NCBI RefSeq assembly: GCF_001894745.1
Contig: NZ_BBYF01000026.1
Coordinates: 1-64,000, forward strand
From: Paenibacillus sp. NAIST15-1
Lineage (GTDB): Bacteria; Bacillota; Bacilli; Paenibacillales; Paenibacillaceae
Direction: 5' to 3'
Length of the DNA stretch: 64,000 nt
Shown here: positions 51,420 through 59,947 of the stretch, in pieces
Layout of the letters: every line of letters starts with the position of its first letter
How positions within the stretch are numbered: the stretch's first letter is position 1
Notes under the pieces: model-generated
What the model was told of the DNA's origin: nothing
The model's input: only the letters and a program-made list of their open reading frames with translations
The model's database searches: none
Translations under genes and position numbers: made by a program

Positions 51420-52115
51420 ATGAAAAAGAGTGTTATCATATCGGCTTTTGTGGGTGTATTCATTATAGGGACAGCAAGTGGATTTGCAGCTTCGAACTAC
51501 AAAGAAGTAAAAGCTCTATTGTATCCCTCTGTGAAGGTAGATCTAAATGGACAAGAAGTCAGTAATGTAAAGGCACTGATGCATGAGGGAACTTTATATT
51601 TACCAGTGAAGTCGATGACGGATTATTTCGGGCTTACTTCCAAATTAGAATTTAATAAGAAGGATAATAAGATTACAATTGGTGGGCCGAAATATCTTAA
51701 TCTGTTCAATAGAGAATCCAATAATTTTTATCAGGTTATGGTGAACGGAAACTGGGGTGCAACATATCAAACCAACGAACGAAAAATGGTAAGCAATTAT
51801 TACATGGGTGTTGATATTTTTCTGCAGACAATAGATAATTCGAACTTAGAACAATATACGAAGGCATTTCAACAAAAACTTAGTAGTATAGGTTATACCG
51901 TCTCTAATGAAACAAATCGAAAGATTGCTGGTGAGAATGCAAAAGTATTGGATTATAAAACGGATGGATCGATAGGGAAAATAGCGATCCTTCAAAAGGA
52001 TGATGATTTCGTAACGATCATGTTCTTCGTTGATATAACTCGTTATAAAAAAGAGGATATGAAAGAGTTCGATAACATTGTAAAGAGCTTTACTATCCAA
52101 CAAGCAAATCGGTAG
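51420..52115 (+). CDS. Secreted stalk-domain protein with PsbP-like C-terminal part
   Basis: A 231-residue protein: signal peptide (SVIISAFVGVFIIGTASGFA), one copper-amine-oxidase-N-like module at about 40-95 (VKVDLNGQEVSNVKALMH, TLYLPVKSMTDYFGL) and a C-terminal alpha/beta domain of about 125 residues (KYLNLFNRESNNFYQVMVN, NIVKSFTIQQAN) that looks like the PsbP/DUF1795-type fold. Probably surface-located. GGGGTGTGTC precedes the ATG at 51420. Ended by a strong terminator. Confidence 0.75.
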   Translation: MKKSVIISAFVGVFIIGTASGFAASNYKEVKALLYPSVKVDLNGQEVSNVKALMHEGTLYLPVKSMTDYFGLTSKLEFNKKDNKITIGGPKYLNLFNRESNNFYQVMVNGNWGATYQTNERKMVSNYYMGVDIFLQTIDNSNLEQYTKAFQQKLSSIGYTVSNETNRKIAGENAKVLDYKTDGSIGKIAILQKDDDFVTIMFFVDITRYKKEDMKEFDNIVKSFTIQQANR

Positions 52116-52182
52116 GTAAAAGGATATATGGGACTCGGGACTCTAGCTAAATAGTAACCAGCGAAGAATACATAAAAGATAT

Positions 52183-52219
52183 AAAGACCAAGTTTAGCTT
52201 ATAAACTTGGTCTTTTTTT
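52183..52219 (+). terminator. Terminator after the stalk/PsbP-like gene
   Basis: Fourteen-bp perfect stem AAAGACCAAGTTTA / TAAACTTGGTCTTT with T tail. Confidence 0.92.
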
Positions 52220-52470
52220 GTGAACTTATCAGTCGTATTTCCGCTCGAAATCGAACACGATATTGCCGGAAAAAATCGTACAACATTACGCTTCCAGGGC
52301 GTTCATGGATTTTGCTATACCATCGCTGAAGTTAAAAATGGTTAGGGTATGCCGCCTTACACACATGTCGCAAGGAATCGATCCGTAGTTCAAAATGTCG
52401 AATTTCCCCATCCTTTTTACCTATATTTGCTGTATGATTAACGTATAGATTGGAGATGAAAATTCTTCTA
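52220..52470 (+). other. Intergenic region with a possible coding scrap
   Basis: About 52245-52344 reads LEIEHDIAGKNRTTLRFQ, then GVHGFCYTIAEVKNG and stop, without a start; it may be the tail of a lost gene. Nothing else is seen before the pspA ribosome site (GGAGATGA, 52452). Confidence 0.3.
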
Positions 52471-53106
52471 ATGGAGGGAAGCATTATCGAAATCTTATCG
52501 AGAGTCAAGGAACTCATGTCCATCAACATCAATAGTCTATTTCAGAAGGCTGAAGATCCTGAGAAAACCATTGATGATTACATGCGGAAGTTGAACGATG
52601 ATCTCGGCAAGGTGAAGGCTGAGACGGCTTCCGTTGTTGCAGCAGAGCAGCGAGCCAAACGAGCATTGGACGAATGCACAGCAGAAATCGCAAAACTGCA
52701 GCGATATGCAGAGAAATCAGCGGCAGATGGGAATGAAGCAGGAGCACGTGCTTTTTTAGAGAAAAAGGCAGTTCATTCGGAAAAGTTGCAGCAGTTGCAA
52801 ACGGCTTATGATATGGCAGCTTCAACTGCTTCTCAAATGAAGCAGCTGCAGGACAAGCTGGTCTCTGATATCGGCGAGCTGGAGGCGCGGCGTGCAGCAC
52901 TTAAGGGGAAGCTTGCAGCGGCCCAGGCGCAGGAACGATTACATGCAAGCAACTCTATACATGGAGATAAGGCTTCGGCATTCGATGCGATGGAAGACAA
53001 GGTGAACCGTGCTTACGACGAAGCGATGGCGCTTGCTGAACTTCGAGGTGAGAAGAAAGACGATTTGGACGAACTGATCGAGCAGTTGAAGAAGAAAAAG
53101 AATTGA
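52471..53106 (+). CDS. pspA: PspA/IM30 phage-shock protein homologue (YdjF)
   Basis: A 211-residue coiled-coil protein of the PspA/Vipp1 (ESCRT-III-like) family that binds and protects the inner membrane. EILSRVKELMSININSLFQK, KAEDPEKTIDDYMRKL and the long alanine/glutamate helices are characteristic. It heads the same four-gene order as B. subtilis pspA(ydjF)-ydjG-ydjH-ydjI. The start is uncertain: ATG 52471 gives MEGSIIEIL, but homologues start at MSIIxxL, so an ATT at 52483 next to GGAGGGAAGC could be the native start after codon change. No separate regulator is nearby. Confidence 0.92.
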   Translation: MEGSIIEILSRVKELMSININSLFQKAEDPEKTIDDYMRKLNDDLGKVKAETASVVAAEQRAKRALDECTAEIAKLQRYAEKSAADGNEAGARAFLEKKAVHSEKLQQLQTAYDMAASTASQMKQLQDKLVSDIGELEARRAALKGKLAAAQAQERLHASNSIHGDKASAFDAMEDKVNRAYDEAMALAELRGEKKDDLDELIEQLKKKKN

Positions 53107-53166
53107 ATCTCGATTCATAGGCACTACATATAAATAGATACTTTCTATGCTCTAGGGGTGAATAGG

Positions 53167-54201
53167 TTGCCGGTTATTGAATATAAATGCCCGAACTGCG
53201 GTAGCGGGATGGAGTATGACACATACACGGAGATGTTAACCTGTCATAGCTGTGGAAGAGAAGACAATGTTCAGGACATGCAGGATCCGATGACCAAATA
53301 CGTGTTCACAGAGGAAGATGCTGCGGAGGAATATCACTGCCATAGCTGTGGCGCTGTCATTATCACAGAAGCAGAGACGAGCGCAACGAGCTGCAGCTTT
53401 TGTGGATCTGCCGTTGTGTTAGGAGATCGATTGACGGGAAATTTGGCGCCGGTGAAGATTATTCCTTTTGCCATTAGCAAGGAAGAAGCAGTGATGAAGT
53501 TCAAAAAATGGTGTGGAAAGGGACTCATTACTCCGAAAAGGTTCATGTCAGCGAATCGAATTAAGGGAATGACGGGGATGTATGTCCCATTCTGGCTCTA
53601 TGATTTGCAGAATGAAATTGAGGTTCATGGCAGCGCCACGAAGGTCAGCAAATACCGCTCAGGCGATTACGATTATACGGAAACAGCACACTATGATTTC
53701 TATCGCGAGATTTGCCTGGACTATATAAAAGTTCCGGTGGATGCTTCGGCAAAGATGACAGATGAACTTATGGATAAGCTTGAACCTTTTCCCTATGAAA
53801 AGCTTGAGAACTTTAAGACGCCATACTTAGCAGGTTATGTTGCTGAAACGTATAGTTATAACGAGGAAGAGCTGCTGCCGCGGGTAAAGGAAAAAATAAA
53901 AGAGTATATTTTTGAATTCATAGATTCAACCGTAACGGAATATACGTCAGCGAAGTATGATAATGTTCATATTCACACGGAGACGCAGCGAGCTGACTAT
54001 GTTCTGCTTCCGGTCTGGGTACTGCATTATGACTATAATAAACTGGAATATACGTTTGCGATGAATGGACAGACGGGCAAGGTGGTCGGCAAGCCTCCGA
54101 TCAGCAAGTCGAAGGTGTTCGCATGGTTTGCGGGATTATCGGCGATATTCTTCCTCGTATTTCAGCTTGTGTCCTATTTGTATATAGGAGGGAAATTCTG
54201 A
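53167..54201 (+). CDS. ydjG: Zinc-ribbon membrane protein YdjG
   Basis: A 344-residue protein opening with TFIIB-type zinc ribbons: CPNCGSGM and CHSCG, then CHSCGAVI and CSFCGSA (four pairs in the first 90 residues). A soluble beta-rich middle with VPFWLYDLQNEIEVHGSA and DYVLLPVWVLHYDY precedes one C-terminal membrane span (VFAWFAGLSAIFFLVFQLVSY). In B. subtilis YdjG and YdjH help recruit PspA and YdjI to the membrane. The TTG at 53167 follows GGGGTGA and is preferred over a GTG at 53158. Its stop overlaps the ydjH ATG by one base. Confidence 0.88.
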   Translation: MPVIEYKCPNCGSGMEYDTYTEMLTCHSCGREDNVQDMQDPMTKYVFTEEDAAEEYHCHSCGAVIITEAETSATSCSFCGSAVVLGDRLTGNLAPVKIIPFAISKEEAVMKFKKWCGKGLITPKRFMSANRIKGMTGMYVPFWLYDLQNEIEVHGSATKVSKYRSGDYDYTETAHYDFYREICLDYIKVPVDASAKMTDELMDKLEPFPYEKLENFKTPYLAGYVAETYSYNEEELLPRVKEKIKEYIFEFIDSTVTEYTSAKYDNVHIHTETQRADYVLLPVWVLHYDYNKLEYTFAMNGQTGKVVGKPPISKSKVFAWFAGLSAIFFLVFQLVSYLYIGGKF

Positions 54202-55676
54202 TGAGAAGGCATCGCGTTATCGCTGTCGTCCTGCTGTTCGCAGCATTGCTGCTCGTCATCCCCATGGAGATGATCACGGGAAGTGTCAGTGCGGCTGCCA
54301 AGAATAACAAGCAGTTAATTGATGATTCCGTGGGTGTACTCAGTAAGAAGGAAGTAAAAGAATTGAACGAGTTGGCTAATCGGTATGGATCGGAAATAGG
54401 GATCAATATCATCGGGATTGTAACAGATAAAGATCAAGGGACTTGGGAAGTGCTGCAGGATTTATATGCGAAGAATAACTCCAATGAAGATTTTTCTGTC
54501 AGTAATGCAGCTGTGCTGATTCTGAATACGAATCACGAGAAAATCTACATAAATGTATTTCAAAAGGCGGCAGATCATTTGGACGATGAACGGCTAAGCA
54601 GCATAACCGATTTTGTCGCTGATGAATACGGGGAAGGCCGTTATAAGGCTGCTTTTCAAAGGTATATTGAGTCCGTCTATCAGTATGTAACAGCGGGATC
54701 GCAAGCAGTTGACTCGGGTAAGAACAGTACCGTTAGCAGTATGATCAGCAGCACGAACGATGGGACTACGTTTACGAGTACGACAACCACGACAAGCAGT
54801 AGTACATCAGGCACAACCAGCAGCACTTTTACGAGCACCACCACCAGCACTACGAACGGGACTAGCTACACCAGCTCAAGCAGCGGTGAGAGTTCAAATG
54901 GTGCAATAAATAGCTCTAATCCAAGTATGTTCAAAAAATGGAGCAACGAGAGCAATAAAAAAGGAAATCAGCTGATTTTCGATGAGGCAAAGCTGCTGAC
55001 TGGGCGAGAATACGAAGAGCTTCTAGAACTGGCAAAGCAGTACAGTGAAGAGCGAAAAACGGACATGATTATTTATACGACCAATGATCCATTGGCTTAT
55101 GACGTAAAGAGAATGACTCAAGACTTCTATGATGAATATGGCCCTGGTTATAAAATGCGTCATGGCAACGCTATCATTTTAATGGTAGACATGACACATA
55201 GAGAGATGTATCTTTCTGGATTCTATAAGGCGAAAGTATATTTCGACGATGATAGATTGGATCAAATCAGAGATAAGATTGCCCCGTATTTAGCGGATAA
55301 GGAATACAAGGATGGATTTTTAACCTATCTGAAGACGGTTCATAAATACATGGGCTACCGCCCAGGAGTGAATCCTGACAATCTCTTATTGAATATATGG
55401 GTTCAACTAGGTGCGGCTTTAGTCATGGGAGGCGGAATCGTTACGCTGCTCGTATATCGTTCCGGCGGACGGGTTACCGTAGATGCTCAGACGTATGAAG
55501 ATCCGAACTCAGCAGGTTTGGTTGATTATTCGGATCAATATATCCGTACCTGTACAACAAGAACGAGAAGATATAGCAGCAGCTCCAGCTCCAGTTCAAG
55601 CGGTGGTGGAGGCAGTGGAGGCGGAGGAACGACTTCGGGTGGTCATTCGCATAGCGGCAGCAGAGGATCATTTTAG
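54201..55676 (+). CDS. ydjH: TPM-domain membrane protein YdjH, with duplicated domain
   Basis: A 491-residue protein: N-terminal membrane/signal segment (VIAVVLLFAALLLVIPM), a first TPM domain at about 35-165 (DDSVGVLSKKEVKELNELA, AAVLILNTNHEKIYI), a Ser/Thr linker of about 80 residues, and a second TPM domain at about 265-400 (FDEAKLLTGREYEELLELA, NAIILMVDMTHREMYL). A membrane span (LGAALVMGGGIVTLLVY) and a Ser/Gly/His-rich tail close it. Bacillus YdjH has a single TPM domain from memory, so the duplication joined by a low-complexity linker is unusual. Start overlaps ydjG (TGATG). Confidence 0.85.
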   Translation: MRRHRVIAVVLLFAALLLVIPMEMITGSVSAAAKNNKQLIDDSVGVLSKKEVKELNELANRYGSEIGINIIGIVTDKDQGTWEVLQDLYAKNNSNEDFSVSNAAVLILNTNHEKIYINVFQKAADHLDDERLSSITDFVADEYGEGRYKAAFQRYIESVYQYVTAGSQAVDSGKNSTVSSMISSTNDGTTFTSTTTTTSSSTSGTTSSTFTSTTTSTTNGTSYTSSSSGESSNGAINSSNPSMFKKWSNESNKKGNQLIFDEAKLLTGREYEELLELAKQYSEERKTDMIIYTTNDPLAYDVKRMTQDFYDEYGPGYKMRHGNAIILMVDMTHREMYLSGFYKAKVYFDDDRLDQIRDKIAPYLADKEYKDGFLTYLKTVHKYMGYRPGVNPDNLLLNIWVQLGAALVMGGGIVTLLVYRSGGRVTVDAQTYEDPNSAGLVDYSDQYIRTCTTRTRRYSSSSSSSSSGGGGSGGGGTTSGGHSHSGSRGSF

Positions 55677-55697
55677 GGGAGAGACGGGGGTTAGCAT

Positions 55698-56702
55698 ATG
55701 TTTTTTAAGAATCAATTTGCAAATGTGGTGGAATGGGAAGAGTTCCGCGATGATATGATCTTTTGGAAATGGAGCAATCGAGAGATCAAAAAAGGAAGCA
55801 AGCTGATTATCCGCGCGGGTCAAGATGCGATCTTCATCAATAATGGCAAAATCGAAGGGATCTTTCAGGACGATGGCGAGTACAGCATTGATTCCGAAAT
55901 CATTCCGTTCCTTTCTACACTCAAAGGATTTAAGTTCGGCTTCAACAGCGGAATGCGGGTAGAGGTGCTATTCGTCAATACGAAGGAGTTCATGGTCAGA
56001 TGGGGAACGCGAAATCCAATCCTGATTCCTCACCCGAAACTCCCAGGCGGCATGCCAATTCGTGCGAACGGCACGTTCAACTTTAAGGTGAATGATTATG
56101 TTACCCTGATTGATAAGATTGCTGGCGTGAAAGAAAGCTATCTCGTGGAGGATGTGAAGCTGCGGATTACGTCCATTTTGGATCAACTGTTAATGAAATG
56201 GATTTCTAGAGAAGGCAAGGACTTGTTTGATTTGCAGGCAAATGCCTTTGATATCTCAAGAGGCATGAAGGAAGATCTCGATATGGAAGTCATGAATCAG
56301 GGGATGACCATCACTGGCTTCCAGGTCATGAGCTTCAATTACCCAGAAGAAATCCAAGACATGATCACGAAGACGGCATCCTATGAGATGATTGGCGATA
56401 TGCAGAAGTATCAGCAAGTTGCGATGACGGACGGGATCGCTTCCGGTGATGTAAGCGGCGGGGGAATGGCCTCTGACATGGCAGGCATGATGATGGGAAT
56501 GAACATGGCGAATGAGATGGTGAAAAATATGAATCAAGTCCAGAAGCCGGCAACAGGCGAATCGGCAGCATCATCCGATGCTAGTGCTTCCATTACTTCT
56601 GCTTCTACGGAAGGCAATCAGAAGCCGAACTTCTGTCCGAACTGTGGAGCGAAGAATGAAGGCTCTAATTTCTGTCCGAATTGCGGCCACAAGCTGGGGT
56701 AA
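55698..56702 (+). CDS. ydjI: SPFH/virion-core-like protein YdjI with zinc-ribbon tail
   Basis: A 334-residue protein. The first 230 residues form the SPFH-like domain typical of YdjI (FANVVEWEEFRDDMIFWKWS, split at EEFRDDMIFWKWS; GTFNFKVNDYVTLIDKI). A Met/Gly-rich region (GMMMGMNMANEM) follows and a C-terminal zinc ribbon FCPNCGAKNEGSNFCPNCG (CPNC twice) ends it. YdjI anchors PspA to membranes in Bacillus. GACGGGGG precedes the ATG. Last gene of the pspA operon. Confidence 0.9.
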   Translation: MFFKNQFANVVEWEEFRDDMIFWKWSNREIKKGSKLIIRAGQDAIFINNGKIEGIFQDDGEYSIDSEIIPFLSTLKGFKFGFNSGMRVEVLFVNTKEFMVRWGTRNPILIPHPKLPGGMPIRANGTFNFKVNDYVTLIDKIAGVKESYLVEDVKLRITSILDQLLMKWISREGKDLFDLQANAFDISRGMKEDLDMEVMNQGMTITGFQVMSFNYPEEIQDMITKTASYEMIGDMQKYQQVAMTDGIASGDVSGGGMASDMAGMMMGMNMANEMVKNMNQVQKPATGESAASSDASASITSASTEGNQKPNFCPNCGAKNEGSNFCPNCGHKLG

Positions 56703-56807
56703 CGTCAACCATAATAGATTGTAGAAGTGATAGATAGGTTGTTACTAAATAGGGACATGACATTGAAACGATAGATAATATACAAAAGTTAAAAGGAGAT
56801 GAATGGA

Positions 56808-57197
56808 ATGACAACAACATCTGCATCATTTGCTTGCTGCCTTCAAATGTTTCCGACACCAGATTTGCATCGTACAGCTGAGTACTATGAGAATCTAGGA
56901 TACCGTTCGGTCTATTATTTAGAATCTGCTGAACCGCATGTATGCTTGTACCGAGATGCAATGGAAATTGTGTTGACGAAGGGTAATCCAGAGAACTTCA
57001 AACCGAATCGATTGCTCCATGGATATGGGTACGACGGATACTTTATTACGACAGATCAGCAGGGAATGCTGGAGGAATTGACCGCGAGAGGCGTCAAGAT
57101 TGTGCGTCCACTCACGACAACTGACTATAACAATCGAGAATTCGTATTCGAGGATGTAGACGGAAGATGGATCGCGGTCGGAATGAAGCAATCATAG
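56808..57197 (+). CDS. VOC-family protein (glyoxalase/bleomycin-resistance fold)
   Basis: A 129-residue vicinal-oxygen-chelate protein with TPDLHRTAEYYENLGYRSVYY at the first beta-alpha-beta unit and FVFEDVDGRWIAVG as the second metal-side strand. Substrate unknown; such proteins bind or modify small electrophiles or antibiotics. The ATG at 56808 is ten bases after AAAGGAG; two earlier ATGs are too close. A transcript break after ydjI is possible but no terminator is seen. Confidence 0.85.
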   Translation: MTTTSASFACCLQMFPTPDLHRTAEYYENLGYRSVYYLESAEPHVCLYRDAMEIVLTKGNPENFKPNRLLHGYGYDGYFITTDQQGMLEELTARGVKIVRPLTTTDYNNREFVFEDVDGRWIAVGMKQS

Positions 57198-57226
57198 TTT
57201 CCAATGGAAATGAGGGTTAACAAAAA

Positions 57227-57772
57227 ATGCTAGAGCAACAGCTGAAACAATATTTGCGTGAGCATGAAGCGTTCATGCGTGATTTGCGTATCGTTCAGGA
57301 GCTACAACTGCCGCAATGCTATATTGCGGCGGGATACATCCGCAACTATGTATGGGACAAGCTCCATGGGTTCGATAATCGCAGCAGACATAGTGATATT
57401 GATGTTGTGTATTTTGATCGCGATGATGTATCCGAGGAACGGGATCTTCGCTTGGAGCGGGCGCTGATTCAGCAGACGGGAAATGAGAAATGGTCGGTCA
57501 AAAATCAAGCAAGAATGCACACTCATAATGGAGTAGAACCCTATACATCAACATGGGACGCACTGTATCACTGGCCAGAAACGGCGACGGCTGTCGGTGC
57601 TCGTCTGGACGAACACGATCAATTGGATATTTGTGCACCGTATGGACTGGAAGATTTATTTCAGCTCGTCGTGAGAAGATGTCCGCAGTTTCCGAATCAC
57701 AGCTATTATGTTGAGCGTGTTAAGCGTAAGAATTGGAAGGATCAGTGGACGCTTCTTACGATCATAGAATAA
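57227..57772 (+). CDS. NTP-transferase-like protein (DUF925/PF06042 type)
   Basis: A 181-residue protein with a minimal nucleotidyltransferase-like pattern: AAGYIRNYVWDKLHG then SRHSDIDVVYFDRDD (DID metal pair) at about 55-70, typical of the NTP_transf_6 family. Function unknown. GAGGGTTAAC precedes the ATG, 30 bases after the VOC gene, so the two may be cotranscribed. Confidence 0.82.
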   Translation: MLEQQLKQYLREHEAFMRDLRIVQELQLPQCYIAAGYIRNYVWDKLHGFDNRSRHSDIDVVYFDRDDVSEERDLRLERALIQQTGNEKWSVKNQARMHTHNGVEPYTSTWDALYHWPETATAVGARLDEHDQLDICAPYGLEDLFQLVVRRCPQFPNHSYYVERVKRKNWKDQWTLLTIIE

Positions 57773-57831
57773 ATGATTGAATATGGAATTTGTGGTTGAA
57801 CACGACCGTGTTAATTGTAGTATCGTATATA

Positions 57832-57876
57832 GAGGATAGTTAGTTCATTATATGAGCTACTTTCCTCTATTTTTTG
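57832..57876 (+). terminator. Terminator after the NTP-transferase-like gene
   Basis: AGAGGATAG-rich stem with CTACTTTCCTCT and a TATTTTTTG tail; the stem is about 16 bp with one mismatch. Confidence 0.75.
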
Positions 57877-57987
57877 TTCAATAGAAATCTTAACAATAGC
57901 ATTAACACTTTGTATAAATTATTTAATATATTGAGGAGAAAGGCTTTCGTTAGGGGGGTGTTGTGAGAGTACAAGAAGTAATTCTTA

Positions 57988-58377
57988 ATGATAATAAAAA
58001 GAGATATAACGAAAATATCAGTAGTATCAAATAGAGATGGGAGCTTAAAGATGGCGAATAGAATTGTTGGAGACTTGGAAAATAAACTAATCATCTACGG
58101 GTACAGGAAGCCTCTGCGTTCGCATACTTATTTACCTTTTCTTCCTGAGGCAATAGTTGATGAATTTATAGATGCTACAGTGGTACGAGAGCACGCCAGT
58201 AAAGAACAAGAGATTTATCAAATTTATTACTGGTTTGAAGGGGATGGAGAATTCATTTTTCGAATAATTGTCTCGTATCTCGAGGATTCAATCACCATCC
58301 TTGCAGATGATGCTAATATCGCGGTGCGTGCTTATAAGGCTCTTTGCGAAAGTTTGGCACGATGGAAGTTACATTGA
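57988..58377 (+). CDS. Unknown 129-residue protein
   Basis: An AT-biased gene with no recognised domain. It contains KMANRIVGDLENKLIIYGYR, a His/Pro segment (RSHTYLPFLPEAIVDEF) and a beta-rich middle (IYQIYYWFEGDGEFIFRIIV). An upstream AAGAAG site is weak and the true start is uncertain (57988 or the ATG at 58051). It is followed after 90 bases by cassette-like element F. Confidence 0.5.
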   Translation: MIIKRDITKISVVSNRDGSLKMANRIVGDLENKLIIYGYRKPLRSHTYLPFLPEAIVDEFIDATVVREHASKEQEIYQIYYWFEGDGEFIFRIIVSYLEDSITILADDANIAVRAYKALCESLARWKLH

Positions 58378-58432
58378 AGCTAATGGGTAATGATAGTAAA
58401 GTTGAGCAAACAACCGCAGCGGTCAGCTTTGT

Positions 58433-58458
58433 CGTTGAAGTAACTGGCAGGATAGTTG
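58433..58458 (+). repeat. CTAAC-type hairpin motif, copy 1
   Basis: GTTGAAGTAACTGGCAGGATAGTTGA-like: TTGAAGTAACT-GGCAGG-ATAGTTG. Related copies at 59461-59483 (ATTGAGCTAACGGGCAGGTTAGT) and 63052-63076 (ATTGAACTAACCGTGCCTGTTAGTT). Confidence 0.5.
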
Positions 58459-58463
58459 AATGA

Positions 58464-58521
58464 TTTTGCGAATAACTTAAGTCATGACGAATTTACGAAG
58501 TTCGCAAAAAAGACGTTAGCC
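58464..58521 (+). repeat. Cassette-type palindromic element F
   Basis: A 58-bp unit with arms TTTTGCGAA (58464-58472) and TTCGCAAAA (58501-58509), then AAGACGTTAGCC (58510-58521). The 3' end GACGTTAGCC resembles the AACGTTR ends of A-C and integron attC core sites. Lies 31 bases before the nucleotidyltransferase gene. Confidence 0.6.
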
Positions 58522-58552
58522 GAAAGAAGTTCTTAGTTTAGGAGGAGTCTAT

Positions 58553-59323
58553 ATGATATTAGAAAAAGTTATAAATAGAATTGTAATACAAAGTGAATAT
58601 AAGGATTTTGTTGATAAGTATATAGATAATATACTTACCGAATTTAAAGGTAAGATTCATAGCATTTATATGTGTGGCTCGATTCCAAAAGGAACTGCTA
58701 AACCTTTCAAGTCAGATGCAGACTTTACTATTGTATGTGTAAATCCCAAAGATATTGATTACGAAAGATTGTCAAATATTAAAGACAGGCTTTTGGAAGA
58801 ATATCCAGTAGTAACTAAGATTGATACGATAATTTGCTCGATTGAAGATGTATTAAGTAAACCAAATGAGTGGGGTTTTTGGGTAAAGATAATTTGTGTT
58901 TGCATATATGGTCATGACGTTGGTGAAAAAGTACCACCGATAATTATTTCTCCAGAATTCATTTTAGACTTAAATACAGAGACCAAGGAGGAAGTAGATC
59001 GTATACATAGTTTACTTTCTAATGCTAGTGATAACACAATGAAAATTAGATATATTAAAGGTTACTCTAAGAGATTAATTCGTGCATTATACTCTTTGGT
59101 TTTAGAAGATACAGGTTTATGGCAAGATGACATTATTAAGATGAAGAATGCCATATTAAACTATTGTGAGATTGACTCCGCTTTAGTTGATTATCTGTAT
59201 GCTTGTTACTTGGATAGTAATAATGTACTTGTTGAAGAGTTTCTGGGAATTGCAGATGAAGTATATAGCTATTTTGAGAACGCGTTAAATGCAATGGCTG
59301 CTTCCAGAACTTCCTTCGACTAA
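58553..59323 (+). CDS. Nucleotidyltransferase-domain protein (cassette gene)
   Basis: A 256-residue protein with the nucleotidyltransferase signature CGSIPKGTAKPFKSDADFTI (GS then D-x-D) near residues 42-60, as in aminoglycoside nucleotidyltransferase relatives, followed by an all-helical C-terminal half. Whether it modifies antibiotics or another acceptor is unknown. TTTAGGAGGAG precedes the ATG. It is a single-gene unit between palindromes F and E, with AT-rich codon use. Confidence 0.8.
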   Translation: MILEKVINRIVIQSEYKDFVDKYIDNILTEFKGKIHSIYMCGSIPKGTAKPFKSDADFTIVCVNPKDIDYERLSNIKDRLLEEYPVVTKIDTIICSIEDVLSKPNEWGFWVKIICVCIYGHDVGEKVPPIIISPEFILDLNTETKEEVDRIHSLLSNASDNTMKIRYIKGYSKRLIRALYSLVLEDTGLWQDDIIKMKNAILNYCEIDSALVDYLYACYLDSNNVLVEEFLGIADEVYSYFENALNAMAASRTSFD

Positions 59324-59411
59324 CACCATATTGACGTTTCGGGTCACTCTGAGAAGCGAGTGACCACATCCAGCCCCCTAAGCCCGTCGGGACGTCACTG
59401 CATTAGGTGTT
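59320..59411 (+). repeat. Cassette-type palindromic element E
   Basis: Begins at the stop codon (CTAACACC) and ends GCATTAGGTGTT: AACACC (59322-59327) pairs with GGTGTT (59406-59411), with TGACGT / ACGTCA-type pairing next and an inner hairpin GGTCACTC / GAGTGACC. The CTAAGCCCGTCGGGACG core resembles the CTAAGTCCGTCG core of C. Confidence 0.7.
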
Positions 59412-59460
59412 CGGCAAGCCTCACAACTATAAGCAGCGACTCTAATTAAAACATAAGACT

Positions 59461-59483
59461 ATTGAGCTAACGGGCAGGTTAGT
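59461..59483 (+). repeat. CTAAC-type hairpin motif, copy 2
   Basis: ATTGAGCTAACGGGCAGGTTAGT: CTAAC-GGGCAG-GTTAG, downstream of element E. Confidence 0.5.
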
Positions 59484-59564
59484 ACAGATATGGTTTTCCT
59501 TTTAATTCAAATAATTGACTTTAAATAGTTATTACCGTAGAATGAGGAAAATTACATATTAATG

Positions 59565-59810
59565 CTTTAATGGAGAAAGTATATCAATTCCTTCTTACAG
59601 GGAGGAAACGCCCGAGATTGAGAGCGCTTCTAGGGAAAAGGGTTAAATGAAGTTCGCTCCGGAGCAGTCCTTTGAAACCTTTCTAGCTAAGCAGAGGTGT
59701 ACCGGTTTAACCGTTATTCATTATAGTGTGAACTTTTAAATAATTTTAAAGGTTCTAATATAGGGTGGTACCGCGGCTCCTCGTCCCTTTGGAAGAGGGG
59801 CTTTTTGTAT
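59565..59810 (+). promoter_or_regulatory. T-box leader (tRNA-sensing antiterminator) without its usual gene
   Basis: Contains the T-box proper AGGGTGGTACCGCGG (59762-59776), preceded by a stem I-like region (GAGAAAGTA, GGAGGAAACGCC, GAGATTGAGAGCG) and followed by a terminator GCTCCTC ... GAGGGGCTTTTTG. This is a class I T-box riboswitch. The specifier codon cannot be assigned with certainty. The next gene, 140 bp downstream, encodes a stalk-domain surface protein, not an aminoacyl-tRNA synthetase or amino acid gene. Confidence 0.9.
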
Positions 59811-59947
59811 TCAATGAAGTTATATTCTGCAACATTATCCATTAGATTGCGTTTATCTAACTGAAGGGGAGCGTATCGCAAAGAATTTTCGAAGACAAGA
59901 ATTGAGCGAGGGTCAAGAATATGATAGAAACGTGGAAGGAAACATCT

